A stretch of DNA of 64,000 bases from Parafilimonas terrae. Its GTDB lineage: Bacteria; Bacteroidota; Bacteroidia; Chitinophagales; Chitinophagaceae. How positions within the stretch are numbered: the first letter of the stretch is position 1; each line of letters opens with the position of its first letter. The notes under the pieces were generated by a model. That model was not told the origin of the DNA and did not search any database. It saw nothing but the letters and a program-made list of their open reading frames with translations. Positions 17,872-25,684 of the stretch are shown here, piece by piece. The translations under genes were made by a program, and so were the position numbers. The stretch covers positions 35,855 through 99,854 of the forward strand of contig NZ_FOXQ01000016.1 in the NCBI RefSeq assembly GCF_900115755.1, read 5' to 3'.

Positions 17872-19521
17872 TTACACAATCTTTTTTCTTATTACGTAAT
17901 CCCCGAAAGATTCATTGAGGTTTTTGTTGGCAGAAAAATCTTTAAGCAATGCATCGAGCGTACTTAATATTTCCGGCTCTTCAAGGTTTTCTTTGTACAA
18001 TTTGTTTAAACGTTTGCCAAGTGCATCAGCACCGAGATAAATATTATACCTGCCCAATGCGGTGCCTACAAAACCAATTTCCGCAGCATAAGGCCTGCCG
18101 CAGCCATTGGGGCAACCCGTCATGCGCACATGCAATTCTTCGTTGTTTAAATTATACCTGTCAAGAATATCTTCAATTTTATCTATTAATGAAGGCAGGT
18201 AGCGCTGCGCTTCTGCAAATGCAAGCGGGCAGGTGTTTAAAGCCACGCAGGCAATGGCATTGCGCCTTACGGGCGAAGCATTTTGTGTGGCCTGTATCAC
18301 GCCATATTGCTGCAGTATATTTTCAATTTCATCTTTGTCTTCAGGTTTTATATCGCTTATAATTAAGTTTTGATTGCAGGTAAACCTGAATTGTGTTTTA
18401 CCCGTCTTTGCTATCTCGTAGAATGCTTTTTTAAACTGCACCTTATCGCCATCATATACCCTGCCGGTTTCAATAAAGGCAGTGTAATAATAAAGCCCTT
18501 CATGATTTTTATGCCAGCCATATTCATCGTGGCGTATGGTTAACGCATATTCTTTTTCGGGCTCGAATGGTATGCCGCTTCTTGTTTCCACTTCTTTCTT
18601 AAATACATCAACGCCCATGCGGTCAATGGTATATTTAAGACGTGCCAGTTTCCTGTCGCTCCTGTTGCCAAAATCTCTTTGGGTTGTCGCTATTTCATAA
18701 ACCACTTTAAACAAGTCGTCTTTTTTTACATAGCCCAGCATGGAAGCAAGTCTTGGATACGTTTCAGCATTACCATGTGTGGCGCCCATGCCGCCGCCTG
18801 CGCTTACATTAAAACCCACCAGTTCGTTGTTTTCTACAATAGCAATAAGGCCTACATCGTTTGTAAAAACATCCACATCATTATAAGGCGGAATGGCAAT
18901 AGCTATTTTAAATTTGCGCGGAAAATACCTGTCCTGGTATAATTCATCTTTTTCAAGTTCAGGAGAAATTTTTTCTTCATCAAGCCATATTTCATAATAA
19001 CCATGTGTTTTGGGCAATAACAGCTTACTCAGCTTTCCGGCATAAGAAAATATTTCTTCATATACAGCGCTGAAACGCGGATGAGCGCTTGCAATAACAT
19101 TGCGGTTTACATCGCCGCAGGCTGCAATGCTGTCGAGCTTAACGGTATTAAAATCTTTTATGGTGGGTTTAATGTGATGTTTTAAAATGCCATGCAACTG
19201 CACCGTTTGCCTTGTTGTAATTTTTATAACACCGGTTGTATAGCTATTGGTTACTTCATGTAAAGCAATCCATTGTTTTGCTGAAAGCAGGCCGCCCGGC
19301 AAGCGTAAGCGGATCATATAAGAATATAAGCGCTCTAATTTTTTCTCAGCGCGTTCATCCCTGCGGTCACGGTCATCCTGCATATACATGCCGTGAAATT
19401 TTATAAGCGCCCTGTCGCTTTCGCGTATAGCGCCTGTATGTTCATCCAATAAACTTTCTTTTAAAGAGCCGCGCAGGCCTTTACTTTCTTTTTTGATTTT
19501 TTCTACTACTGATTCTGACAT
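17872..19521 (-). CDS. cysI: Assimilatory sulfite reductase hemoprotein subunit
   Basis: A 549-residue siroheme and Fe4S4 enzyme that reduces sulfite to sulfide with six electrons. The cluster ligands are visible as C425, C431 (CVALNTC), C470 and C474 (GCPNGC), the standard C-x5-C...C-x3-C arrangement. The N-terminal substrate-binding region contains RLPGGLLSAKQW and TTRQTVQLHG. Length agrees with CysI. It follows the flavoprotein gene by 67 bases on the same strand; together they form NADPH-sulfite reductase. A related nitrite reductase is possible, but the cysJ and cobA neighbours make sulfite the better assignment. Confidence 0.92.
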   Translation of the reverse strand: MSESVVEKIKKESKGLRGSLKESLLDEHTGAIRESDRALIKFHGMYMQDDRDRRDERAEKKLERLYSYMIRLRLPGGLLSAKQWIALHEVTNSYTTGVIKITTRQTVQLHGILKHHIKPTIKDFNTVKLDSIAACGDVNRNVIASAHPRFSAVYEEIFSYAGKLSKLLLPKTHGYYEIWLDEEKISPELEKDELYQDRYFPRKFKIAIAIPPYNDVDVFTNDVGLIAIVENNELVGFNVSAGGGMGATHGNAETYPRLASMLGYVKKDDLFKVVYEIATTQRDFGNRSDRKLARLKYTIDRMGVDVFKKEVETRSGIPFEPEKEYALTIRHDEYGWHKNHEGLYYYTAFIETGRVYDGDKVQFKKAFYEIAKTGKTQFRFTCNQNLIISDIKPEDKDEIENILQQYGVIQATQNASPVRRNAIACVALNTCPLAFAEAQRYLPSLIDKIEDILDRYNLNNEELHVRMTGCPNGCGRPYAAEIGFVGTALGRYNIYLGADALGKRLNKLYKENLEEPEILSTLDALLKDFSANKNLNESFGDYVIRKKIV

Positions 19522-19588
19522 TAGTGGTATGAGTTATGTTAACCGGTTAAATTTTTTAATGTAAGTCGTATGTAAAAAACGGGCTGCT

Positions 19589-21295
19589 TTAATACACGTC
19601 TTTTGCAAATCTTCCTTCATCTTCCAGCCTGTTTAAATAGCCTGCTGCCTGTTCTTCATTAATGTTTGCTTCCTGGCTGATAATATTAATTAATGTTGCT
19701 TCAACATCTTTAGCCATTGTGTCTTTGCAGCCGCAGATATAAATGTATGCGCCGCTTTCAATCCAGTTAAACAATTCTTTTGATTGCTGCTGCATGCGGT
19801 GCTGCACATATATTTTTTCTTTCTGATCTCTTGAAAAAGCTGTGTTTAACCTGGTAAGCAAACCGGAGTCGAATAAAGAAAGCAACTCGCTCTGGTATAA
19901 GAAGTCTTTATGAAAATGCTGATCGCCAAAGAACAGCCAGTTTCTTCCCGGTGCGCTTTCATCATCCCTGTGAAAAAGAAATGAGCGGAATGGTGCAATG
20001 CCTGTTCCGGGCCCGATCATAATTACATCTTTATCTTGCAGCGGCAGGCGGAAGTTATCATTTGAGTTGATATAAAACGTTACTTCATCGCCTTCATTCA
20101 AGCCTGCAAAATGACTGCTGCAAAAGCCATATTTTTCTTTATCATTCACCCAAAATTTATTGCGGCCAACGGTAATATGGATTTCATTATTGCCATGCGC
20201 ATACGGCGATGATGAAATAGAATATAATCTTGGCGTAATAGGCTCGAGGATAGCAATGAAATCTTCGAGTAAAATATTTTTCGTTAAAGGATAAAGCGCC
20301 AAAATATTTTTAAGATCAAGCCTTATCAATGGTAATTCTGATTCAATAAGCTTTGCATATTTTTCTATAATGCGAACAGGCAGGTGCAGGATGTTTACCT
20401 TGGTCTTAAACAAATCAAGCAGCGTGAATTGCTCATCTTTATATGTTACTGTTTTGTTTTTATCTGCTGAAAGCAGGGATAGTATTTCCTGCACGTCCTC
20501 ATCAGTGTTTACAGGCACAATACCCAAAGAATCGCCGGGCAAATAATAAATGGCTTCTTCTGTGCCAATTTCAATATGGAATGTTTCTTTTAATGAGCCT
20601 TTATCATTCAGGTTGATGTGCGATTGTACTACACCTTTATAAAAATGCTTTCCGTTTTTTGCCTGTTTGGGCTGCGGTTTTGGCGCCAGCAAATTAGCCG
20701 TTGTGGGAAGATGATTTACGATATTACTTATCCATGCTTCGGAAACAGGATAAAAATCAAGATCTGATTTTTCAAGCGGCAAAAGCCTTATGGCGCCTAG
20801 TTCATCAAGGCGTGTATCCACATCTTCACCTGCTTTGCAAAACAATGGGTATGAGCTATCTCCCAGCGCAAGCACCGCATATTTTAAATTAGAAAGGTCA
20901 TGCTGTTTTGCATACAGATGGTCGTAGAATTTTTTAGCTGCAGATGGTGTTTCACCATCGCCATGTGTGCTCATTACAACATACAGCGTGCTTTCTTTTT
21001 GCAGGTTGGCAACATTGTATTGATCCAATGCTTTAAGCGTTACTTTATGCTGCTTGCTTTTTAAAACCGATGCAAGCTTTGCAGCTATTTTTTTCGAGTT
21101 GCCTGTTTCTGTTCCATATACTACTGTAATAACCAGCTTTTCTGTTGATGCAACAATCTCAGGTTGTGCCGGTGGCGTTGCCGTTGTATTTTTATCTGAC
21201 ACGCCTGCCAGGTAGCCGCTCATCCAGATTATTTCATCCCTTGATGAATCCTGGATAAAATCTTTAAATGATTTGAATTTTTGTTCAGTCAACAT
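19589..21295 (-). CDS. cysJ: Sulfite reductase flavoprotein subunit
   Basis: A diflavin reductase that passes electrons from NADPH through FAD and FMN to CysI. The N-terminal flavodoxin domain (VVYGTETGNSKKIA, then STHGDGETP) is followed by the FAD-binding domain (RLYSISSSPY, with GFCSSHFAG) and the NADPH domain (MIGPGTGIAPFRSFL and a late GCKDTMAKDVE, ending DVY). I prefer the ATG at 21295, which leaves an 11-base overlap with cobA; an upstream in-frame ATG at 21322 adds nine residues. The short N-terminal helix region before the flavodoxin domain is typical. Confidence 0.92.
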   Translation of the reverse strand: MLTEQKFKSFKDFIQDSSRDEIIWMSGYLAGVSDKNTTATPPAQPEIVASTEKLVITVVYGTETGNSKKIAAKLASVLKSKQHKVTLKALDQYNVANLQKESTLYVVMSTHGDGETPSAAKKFYDHLYAKQHDLSNLKYAVLALGDSSYPLFCKAGEDVDTRLDELGAIRLLPLEKSDLDFYPVSEAWISNIVNHLPTTANLLAPKPQPKQAKNGKHFYKGVVQSHINLNDKGSLKETFHIEIGTEEAIYYLPGDSLGIVPVNTDEDVQEILSLLSADKNKTVTYKDEQFTLLDLFKTKVNILHLPVRIIEKYAKLIESELPLIRLDLKNILALYPLTKNILLEDFIAILEPITPRLYSISSSPYAHGNNEIHITVGRNKFWVNDKEKYGFCSSHFAGLNEGDEVTFYINSNDNFRLPLQDKDVIMIGPGTGIAPFRSFLFHRDDESAPGRNWLFFGDQHFHKDFLYQSELLSLFDSGLLTRLNTAFSRDQKEKIYVQHRMQQQSKELFNWIESGAYIYICGCKDTMAKDVEATLINIISQEANINEEQAAGYLNRLEDEGRFAKDVY

Positions 21296-22178
21296 TTTCA
21301 GTAATTTTTTGTGCGCCTTCAACAGGCCTGGTGATAAATGGATTTATTTTGAGATATGCTGTTGCTTCTTCAACACTGCGGAAATAATTTTCGCCGGCAA
21401 CGCTATTGTTTTTATACCATGAAAAGTTTTCATGTAACCCTGCTACTTTTCCCATTATTATTATGGAAGGGCTGTTAAACTGAATGGGTTCTGCGGGAAA
21501 AGATTGCAACGTAAATGCATGCACACGCTGGTTAGGCGTTGTAGCCTGTTCAATCACAAGAAAAGGTATTGATTTATCAGCGCCTGCATTAATAAGCTGT
21601 TCAATTATTGAAGCAAGATTGTTACTGCTCATATAAAAAACAAGCGTTTCTTTAAATGCTGCCAATTGCTTCCAGCTTTCTTTATCAATAATACTGTTAT
21701 TAAAATGTGTTAGCAATTTCACGCCGCTGGCAAAACCTCTTGCCGTTAAAGGCACGCCTGTAAAAGCAGATGCGCCTGATGCGGCTGTAATACCGGGAAC
21801 AATTTCATAAGCTATGTTATTGTAAGCAAGTGTTTGTAATTCATCATAAACATTGGAGAAGAAAGCAATATCGCCGCCTTTCAGCCTTACCACTTTTTCA
21901 TACAGGTTAGCAAACTGAACAAGCAGTTTATTTATGTCTGACTGTTTGTATGATTTCTCATTGCCGCCCTGTTTACCCACATCAATAATAATCGCATTGG
22001 GATTGGCATAGCGCCCGATGATTTCATCGCCGGCAAGCCTGTCTGTAATAATTACTTCAGCCTGTGCCAGCAGGTTAGCGCCCTTAACAGTAATAAGGTC
22101 GGGATTGCCTGGTCCCGAACCGATAAAATAAATTTTACCGGTATTTGCGCTTTGTGCTTCTGTTGGTGCATTGCTCAT
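21285..22178 (-). CDS. cobA: Uroporphyrinogen-III C-methyltransferase
   Basis: A 297-residue S-adenosylmethionine-dependent enzyme that makes precorrin-2 on the way to siroheme (and cobalamin). The glycine-rich IYFIGSGPGNPDLITVKG at the start, VVRLKGGDIAFFSN in the middle and the VPGITAASGASAFTGVPLTARG loop are diagnostic. It lacks the CysG dehydrogenase part, which is the separate gene at the end of the operon. It is the first structural gene behind the candidate attenuator leader. Confidence 0.93.
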   Translation of the reverse strand: MSNAPTEAQSANTGKIYFIGSGPGNPDLITVKGANLLAQAEVIITDRLAGDEIIGRYANPNAIIIDVGKQGGNEKSYKQSDINKLLVQFANLYEKVVRLKGGDIAFFSNVYDELQTLAYNNIAYEIVPGITAASGASAFTGVPLTARGFASGVKLLTHFNNSIIDKESWKQLAAFKETLVFYMSSNNLASIIEQLINAGADKSIPFLVIEQATTPNQRVHAFTLQSFPAEPIQFNSPSIIIMGKVAGLHENFSWYKNNSVAGENYFRSVEEATAYLKINPFITRPVEGAQKITENVD

Positions 22179-22200
22179 TTTGCTGTTGTTGATAATAGTG

Positions 22201-22238
22201 TATTAAAACAAAAAGCCTTCTCTTGTGGAGAAGGCTTT
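22201..22238 (-). terminator. Leader terminator (candidate attenuator) ahead of cobA
   Basis: On the minus strand an 11-base-pair hairpin (AAAGCCTTCTC, loop CACAA, GAGAAGGCTTT) is followed by a T-rich tract. It lies between the leader ORF and the cobA start, so it would stop transcription before the structural genes. The left arm can alternatively pair with GGGGAAGG inside the leader ORF. Confidence 0.75.
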
Positions 22239-22267
22239 ATATAATTTCTTGCGTTTTTTATTTTGAA

Positions 22268-22309
22268 TTATCGCAATACAAGTTCCTTCCCCGTAGAGAT
22301 GTAACACAT
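22268..22309 (-). CDS. Candidate leader peptide of the sulfur operon (13 residues)
   Basis: An ATG-initiated 13-codon ORF reading MCYISTGKELVLR, starting 131 bases upstream of cobA and ending 30 bases before the terminator hairpin. The second codon is Cys. Its Thr-Gly-Lys codons contain GGGGAAGG (22285-22292), which is complementary, with one G-U pair, to CCTTCTCC of the terminator left arm and loop. This arrangement is what a Cys-responsive translational attenuator would look like. I recognise no published family for it; translation is inferred. Confidence 0.5.
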   Translation of the reverse strand: MCYISTGKELVLR

Positions 22310-22356
22310 ACAACAACACAGTGAAGAAGGATTAAACATTTGCTTGCTTTGAGCGG

Positions 22357-22364
22357 CAAATATA
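22357..22364 (-). promoter_or_regulatory. Promoter-like -7 box of the sulfur operon (TATATTTG)
   Basis: Fits TAnnTTTG on the minus strand, upstream of the leader ORF; transcripts starting here would have a leader of about 170 bases containing the leader peptide and the terminator. No TTG at the -33 distance. Confidence 0.45.
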
Positions 22365-22577
22365 AAATGCTGATAATAAAAAAATGAAATTTTTTTTAGT
22401 GATTTAAAAAATAAATGATCGCTATAACAAAGCAAATGTTTGTTAGTACGCGTGGTTAGTTGGTTAAGTTGAACGCTTGAAAGTTAAAAGATAAGAAACA
22501 GGTATTGGGAATCTGGAATAAACTCGTGAACTTGTGAGCCTGTAAATTTTATTAAGCTATATCATTATTTAATTACT

Positions 22578-23099
22578 ATGAGCCAGGAAAAATTACCCGA
22601 AGTTTGGTTAAGAGGCCCGCTGCCCTCCATACCACCATTGTTGCAACCTGTAGCACATGCACTCTTGCAGGCCGCTGAAGAAATAAATGCAATCCTGCTT
22701 GATTTTAATGAGGACCTATTATGGAAAAGGCCAGCAATGCTTGCTTCTGCTGGTTTTCATTTGCAGCATATTGCCGGCGTTCAGGACAGGCTGTTTACTT
22801 ACGCAAAAGGCGAAGCATTAAGCGAATCGCAACTTGCTTATTTAAAAAGTGAGGGCAAAGAAAACGAAACTATCACGTTGGCATTTTTGCTGGAACATTT
22901 ACATCAGCAAACAGAAAAGTCAATTGAACAATTAAAACAAACAGATGAAAGCACGTTAACTGAAATAAGGTATGTAGGCCGCAAACAAATACCTTCCACT
23001 GTAATGGGTTTATTGTTTCATTCGGCTGAACACACTATGCGGCATACCGGCCAGTTATTAGTTACTATAAAAGTTTTGCAGACTTTAAAATTTGATTAA
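22578..23099 (+). CDS. DinB family protein
   Basis: A 173-residue four-helix-bundle protein of the DinB/YfiT type. The three metal-binding histidines of the family are visible as FHLQHIAGVQ around residue 60 and HSAEHTMRHTGQLL near the C-terminus. Such proteins are often thiol-dependent transferases or stress-linked, with unknown substrates. It precedes murI by 26 bases on the same strand and may be cotranscribed with it. Confidence 0.82.
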   Translation: MSQEKLPEVWLRGPLPSIPPLLQPVAHALLQAAEEINAILLDFNEDLLWKRPAMLASAGFHLQHIAGVQDRLFTYAKGEALSESQLAYLKSEGKENETITLAFLLEHLHQQTEKSIEQLKQTDESTLTEIRYVGRKQIPSTVMGLLFHSAEHTMRHTGQLLVTIKVLQTLKFD

Positions 23100-23125
23100 T
23101 CGTCAGGCATTTATTTTTGAATTAT

Positions 23126-23944
23126 ATGCAAGCTCCAATTGGTGTTTTTGATTCGGGTTATGGCGGCCTTACAGTGTTGAAAGAATTTACAAAACATTTA
23201 CCTCAATATGATTATATCTATCTTGGCGATAATGGCCGGGCGCCTTATGGCAACCGTTCTTTTGAAACCGTATATCAATATACATTGCAATGCGTAAGCT
23301 GGCTGTTTAAACAAAACTGCCCGTTAATTATACTGGCTTGTAATACTGCATCTGCAAAAGCTTTGCGCACCATACAGCAAAACGATTTAGATAAAAAGTT
23401 TCCGGGTAAAAAAATATTAGGTGTAATAAGACCGACAACAGAAATAATTGGTAATTATTCTAAGACGAACCATGTGGGCATAATGGCAACGAGCGGTACG
23501 GTGCAATCGCAATCTTATCTTATAGAGATAAATAAATTTTTTCCCCGGGTAAAAGTTGTGCAACAAGCCTGCCCTATGCTTGTACCGCTGATTGAGAATA
23601 ATGAATTTGAAAATGAAGCAGCGGATTATTTCATTCAGAAATATATCAATGATTTATTGAAACAAGATGAAAAGATTGATACAATATTGCTGGCCTGCAC
23701 ACATTATCCATTAATAAAAAAAAAGATAGAAAAGTTTTTGCCCAAAGGCGTTAATGTAATTGCGCAAGCTGAACTTGTTGCAGCAAGCCTTAAAGATTAC
23801 CTGCTTCGTCATGCTGAAATAGAAACGCAGCTTTCAAAAAATAAAACCATTCAATTTTATACAACAGATTCCTCAGAAGATTTTAATAATCACGCCAGCA
23901 TTTTCTACAGGAAGAAAGTAATATCTAAACAAATAAGCCTGTAA
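23126..23944 (+). CDS. murI: Glutamate racemase
   Basis: A cytoplasmic enzyme that makes D-glutamate for peptidoglycan. The catalytic cysteines are in CNTASAKALRTIQ (first half) and LLACTHYPLI (second half), and the start PIGVFDSGYGGLTVL with D and S residues is diagnostic. The ATG at 23126 places the conserved sequence right at the N-terminus; the frame opens with a TTG nine bases earlier. Length of about 272 is normal. No associated operon genes apart from the DinB-like gene upstream. Confidence 0.95.
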   Translation: MQAPIGVFDSGYGGLTVLKEFTKHLPQYDYIYLGDNGRAPYGNRSFETVYQYTLQCVSWLFKQNCPLIILACNTASAKALRTIQQNDLDKKFPGKKILGVIRPTTEIIGNYSKTNHVGIMATSGTVQSQSYLIEINKFFPRVKVVQQACPMLVPLIENNEFENEAADYFIQKYINDLLKQDEKIDTILLACTHYPLIKKKIEKFLPKGVNVIAQAELVAASLKDYLLRHAEIETQLSKNKTIQFYTTDSSEDFNNHASIFYRKKVISKQISL

Positions 23945-23954
23945 ATATTATAAA

Positions 23955-23984
23955 TAAAAAAGTCCGTTCGCTAAGCGAACGGAC
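23955..23984 (-). terminator. Intrinsic terminator after the small Cys-rich gene
   Basis: Inverted repeat with 11-base arms GTCCGTTCGCT and AGCGAACGGAC about one base apart, followed on the minus strand by a run of T. It lies between convergent genes and can serve both murI and the minus-strand small gene. Confidence 0.8.
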
Positions 23985-24004
23985 CGTTACATCAACCTGT
24001 AAAC

Positions 24005-24148
24005 TTATTTGGTTGAACAACAAGCACTGCCGGGATGGCAACAAGCGCTGCCATCACAACAAGACGCGCTTTTTGGTTTATTACCTGCCTGTGCAATGCT
24101 AACAAACGCAATAAGCGTTGTTGCTGCTGCAACAATTATTTTCTTCAT
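24005..24148 (-). CDS. Small secreted Cys-rich protein (47 residues)
   Basis: A 47-residue ORF with a clear signal peptide (MKKIIVAAATTLIAFVSIAQA) and a short mature part containing three CC pairs in the repeat pattern SASCCDGSACCHPGSACC. It sits upstream of an intrinsic terminator and next to another Cys-rich secreted gene on the same strand. The paired cysteines suggest metal binding or a disulfide-rich role in the periplasm; this is inference, and no known family was recognised. Confidence 0.7.
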   Translation of the reverse strand: MKKIIVAAATTLIAFVSIAQAGNKPKSASCCDGSACCHPGSACCSTK

Positions 24149-24189
24149 AATTATAATTTTATACGTTTAAAAATGTTTTGTCCATTTAA

Positions 24190-24507
24190 TTAAAGCATAA
24201 AATAATTTGGCGGTTTCCAGCAGGCCAGCAAGCAACCTTCTGCAATATCCTGCATAGTAAACTCAAAAGACTTACTGGTTATTGGCTGGCTTAAATCAGT
24301 TATTTCAATTGTTTTTTTAGGAATGTATTGACAATATATGCAACTAAAAAAGGGGTTACAGATACCTGTACATGGATTGTTAGTATTATGTGGCTTTTTG
24401 CTGCAGCAATCTTTAACGCAAATGCTATCCTTGTTCGTTTTAGCAAATAAGGGTTCTGCTAAAAAGAATAACATCAGCAGCAATATAAAGGCGCTAAAAA
24501 TTTTCAT
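24190..24507 (-). CDS. Small secreted Cys-rich protein, DUF6660-like
   Basis: A 105-residue protein with a signal peptide (FILLLMLFFLAEPLFA) and nine or so cysteines clustered in KDCCSKKP, NPCTGICNPFFSCIYC and a C-terminal CLLACWKPPNY. The central Cys cluster and the terminal W-x-PP match the pattern I know from DUF6660 proteins that accompany metal-efflux genes in Bacteroidota, but no efflux gene is in the window. Possibly cotranscribed with the small Cys-rich gene that follows it. Moderate family confidence. Confidence 0.6.
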   Translation of the reverse strand: MKIFSAFILLLMLFFLAEPLFAKTNKDSICVKDCCSKKPHNTNNPCTGICNPFFSCIYCQYIPKKTIEITDLSQPITSKSFEFTMQDIAEGCLLACWKPPNYFML

Positions 24508-24609
24508 TAATCTTCTAAAGGTCGCAACTTAAATTTAATTGCTATCATTTTTAACATACTAAAGATGATACAGTATCAAAGTATATTAAAATAAAAACGG
24601 CGGCTGTAA

Positions 24610-25467
24610 TTAATTTGTTGCCACTTCTTTTTCCCAGCCTGTTTCTTTCAGCGCCGGGTCTTTTTCTTTCTTTAAAAAATCTCCCTGCAATGATGCGCTT
24701 CCTGCATTATCATTCATTAATGCATCATCGGGTAAAATTTTTACAGGTTCTTTCCATGAAGTGCTTTCATCGTTATAGGCAGGATTAGATAAGGAATTAT
24801 AACAGGAAATTAAACTCCATCTTGGCTTATCGCTTGTATTGGCCTCAGAACGATGTAAAATATTGCTATGAAAAAACAATGCATCGCCCGGCTCTAATTC
24901 CACGTAAACATGCTCCATTGTTTTAAGTGCATTATTTACCATCGTCATATCAGCGCCAACCTGTTCACCGGCAAACCCGTGGTTCACCCTGCCCATTTTG
25001 TGCGAACCTTTTATTACCTGCAAACAACCATTGGCTTTGTTGGCTTCTGTTAAAGCAATCATCACGCTCACCAACTGGTCCGGAAACAGAAATTGATTTT
25101 TATACCAGTAGCCATAATCCTGGTGCCATTCCCATGCCCCGCCAACCTTCGGTTCTTTCTGCATCAGCTTTGTATGAAAGTGGCAAACAGGCGCAGTGCT
25201 GTCTAACAATTTTGCAGCGGAATACACCATACGTTCGCTACGCAACATGCAGCTATACACATCATCGCCGGGCGTAAACCATAAAGTAAGTTTTGTTTTC
25301 TTACCCGTTTGATCGTTCAGGTCAAGTGCATTATTTTTTACTACATTGTCGCTAACAGCAATGCCATACAGTTTATCAATTTCAGGTTTTGAAAAAAAGC
25401 TCTTTACAATCACATAACCATCGCGGTTAAAAGTATTTACTTCTGTATCATTAAGAATATGTGCCAT
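24610..25467 (-). CDS. Phytanoyl-CoA dioxygenase family protein
   Basis: An Fe(II)/2-oxoglutarate-dependent oxygenase. The metal-binding H-x-D is in WEWHQDYGYWYK and the distal His in FFHSNILHRSEAN; an Arg-containing segment KPRWSLISCYN follows and would bind 2-oxoglutarate. I take the ATG at 25467 (MAHILNDTEVNTFNRDGYVIV) because the family start fits there; the upstream extension to 25572 is hydrophobic and overlaps the divergent helicase leader. Substrate unknown; secondary-metabolite or small-molecule hydroxylation is typical. Confidence 0.88.
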   Translation of the reverse strand: MAHILNDTEVNTFNRDGYVIVKSFFSKPEIDKLYGIAVSDNVVKNNALDLNDQTGKKTKLTLWFTPGDDVYSCMLRSERMVYSAAKLLDSTAPVCHFHTKLMQKEPKVGGAWEWHQDYGYWYKNQFLFPDQLVSVMIALTEANKANGCLQVIKGSHKMGRVNHGFAGEQVGADMTMVNNALKTMEHVYVELEPGDALFFHSNILHRSEANTSDKPRWSLISCYNSLSNPAYNDESTSWKEPVKILPDDALMNDNAGSASLQGDFLKKEKDPALKETGWEKEVATN

Positions 25468-25662
25468 AACAATCGTTTTAAAGTTTGAAGATAAAATTAT
25501 TGATACATAAATGAGTGTTAAGACTGGGATAGCGATTATTGCTATAAAAATAATACATTCGTTATTCATCATTCAATGTGGTTACTTAAGGCTATTCACG
25601 AATGCGCAGGTTTCATTTGTGCATCTCTGGCCTATAAATATTTTCACCACTCACAATTCATT

Positions 25663-25670
25663 TACCTTTG
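25663..25670 (+). promoter_or_regulatory. Promoter-like -7 box of the helicase gene (TACCTTTG)
   Basis: Matches TAnnTTTG and lies 14 bases before the ATG at 25685. This supports the internal start rather than the upstream ATG at 25511. No -33 TTG at the standard spacing. Confidence 0.5.
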
Positions 25671-25684
25671 CGCAAATTTTTAAG

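Noticed and set aside
25511..25684. In-frame 58-residue N-terminal extension of the DEAD-box helicase
   Set aside because: Not conserved in the family, and a promoter-like box lies inside it just before the internal ATG at 25685.
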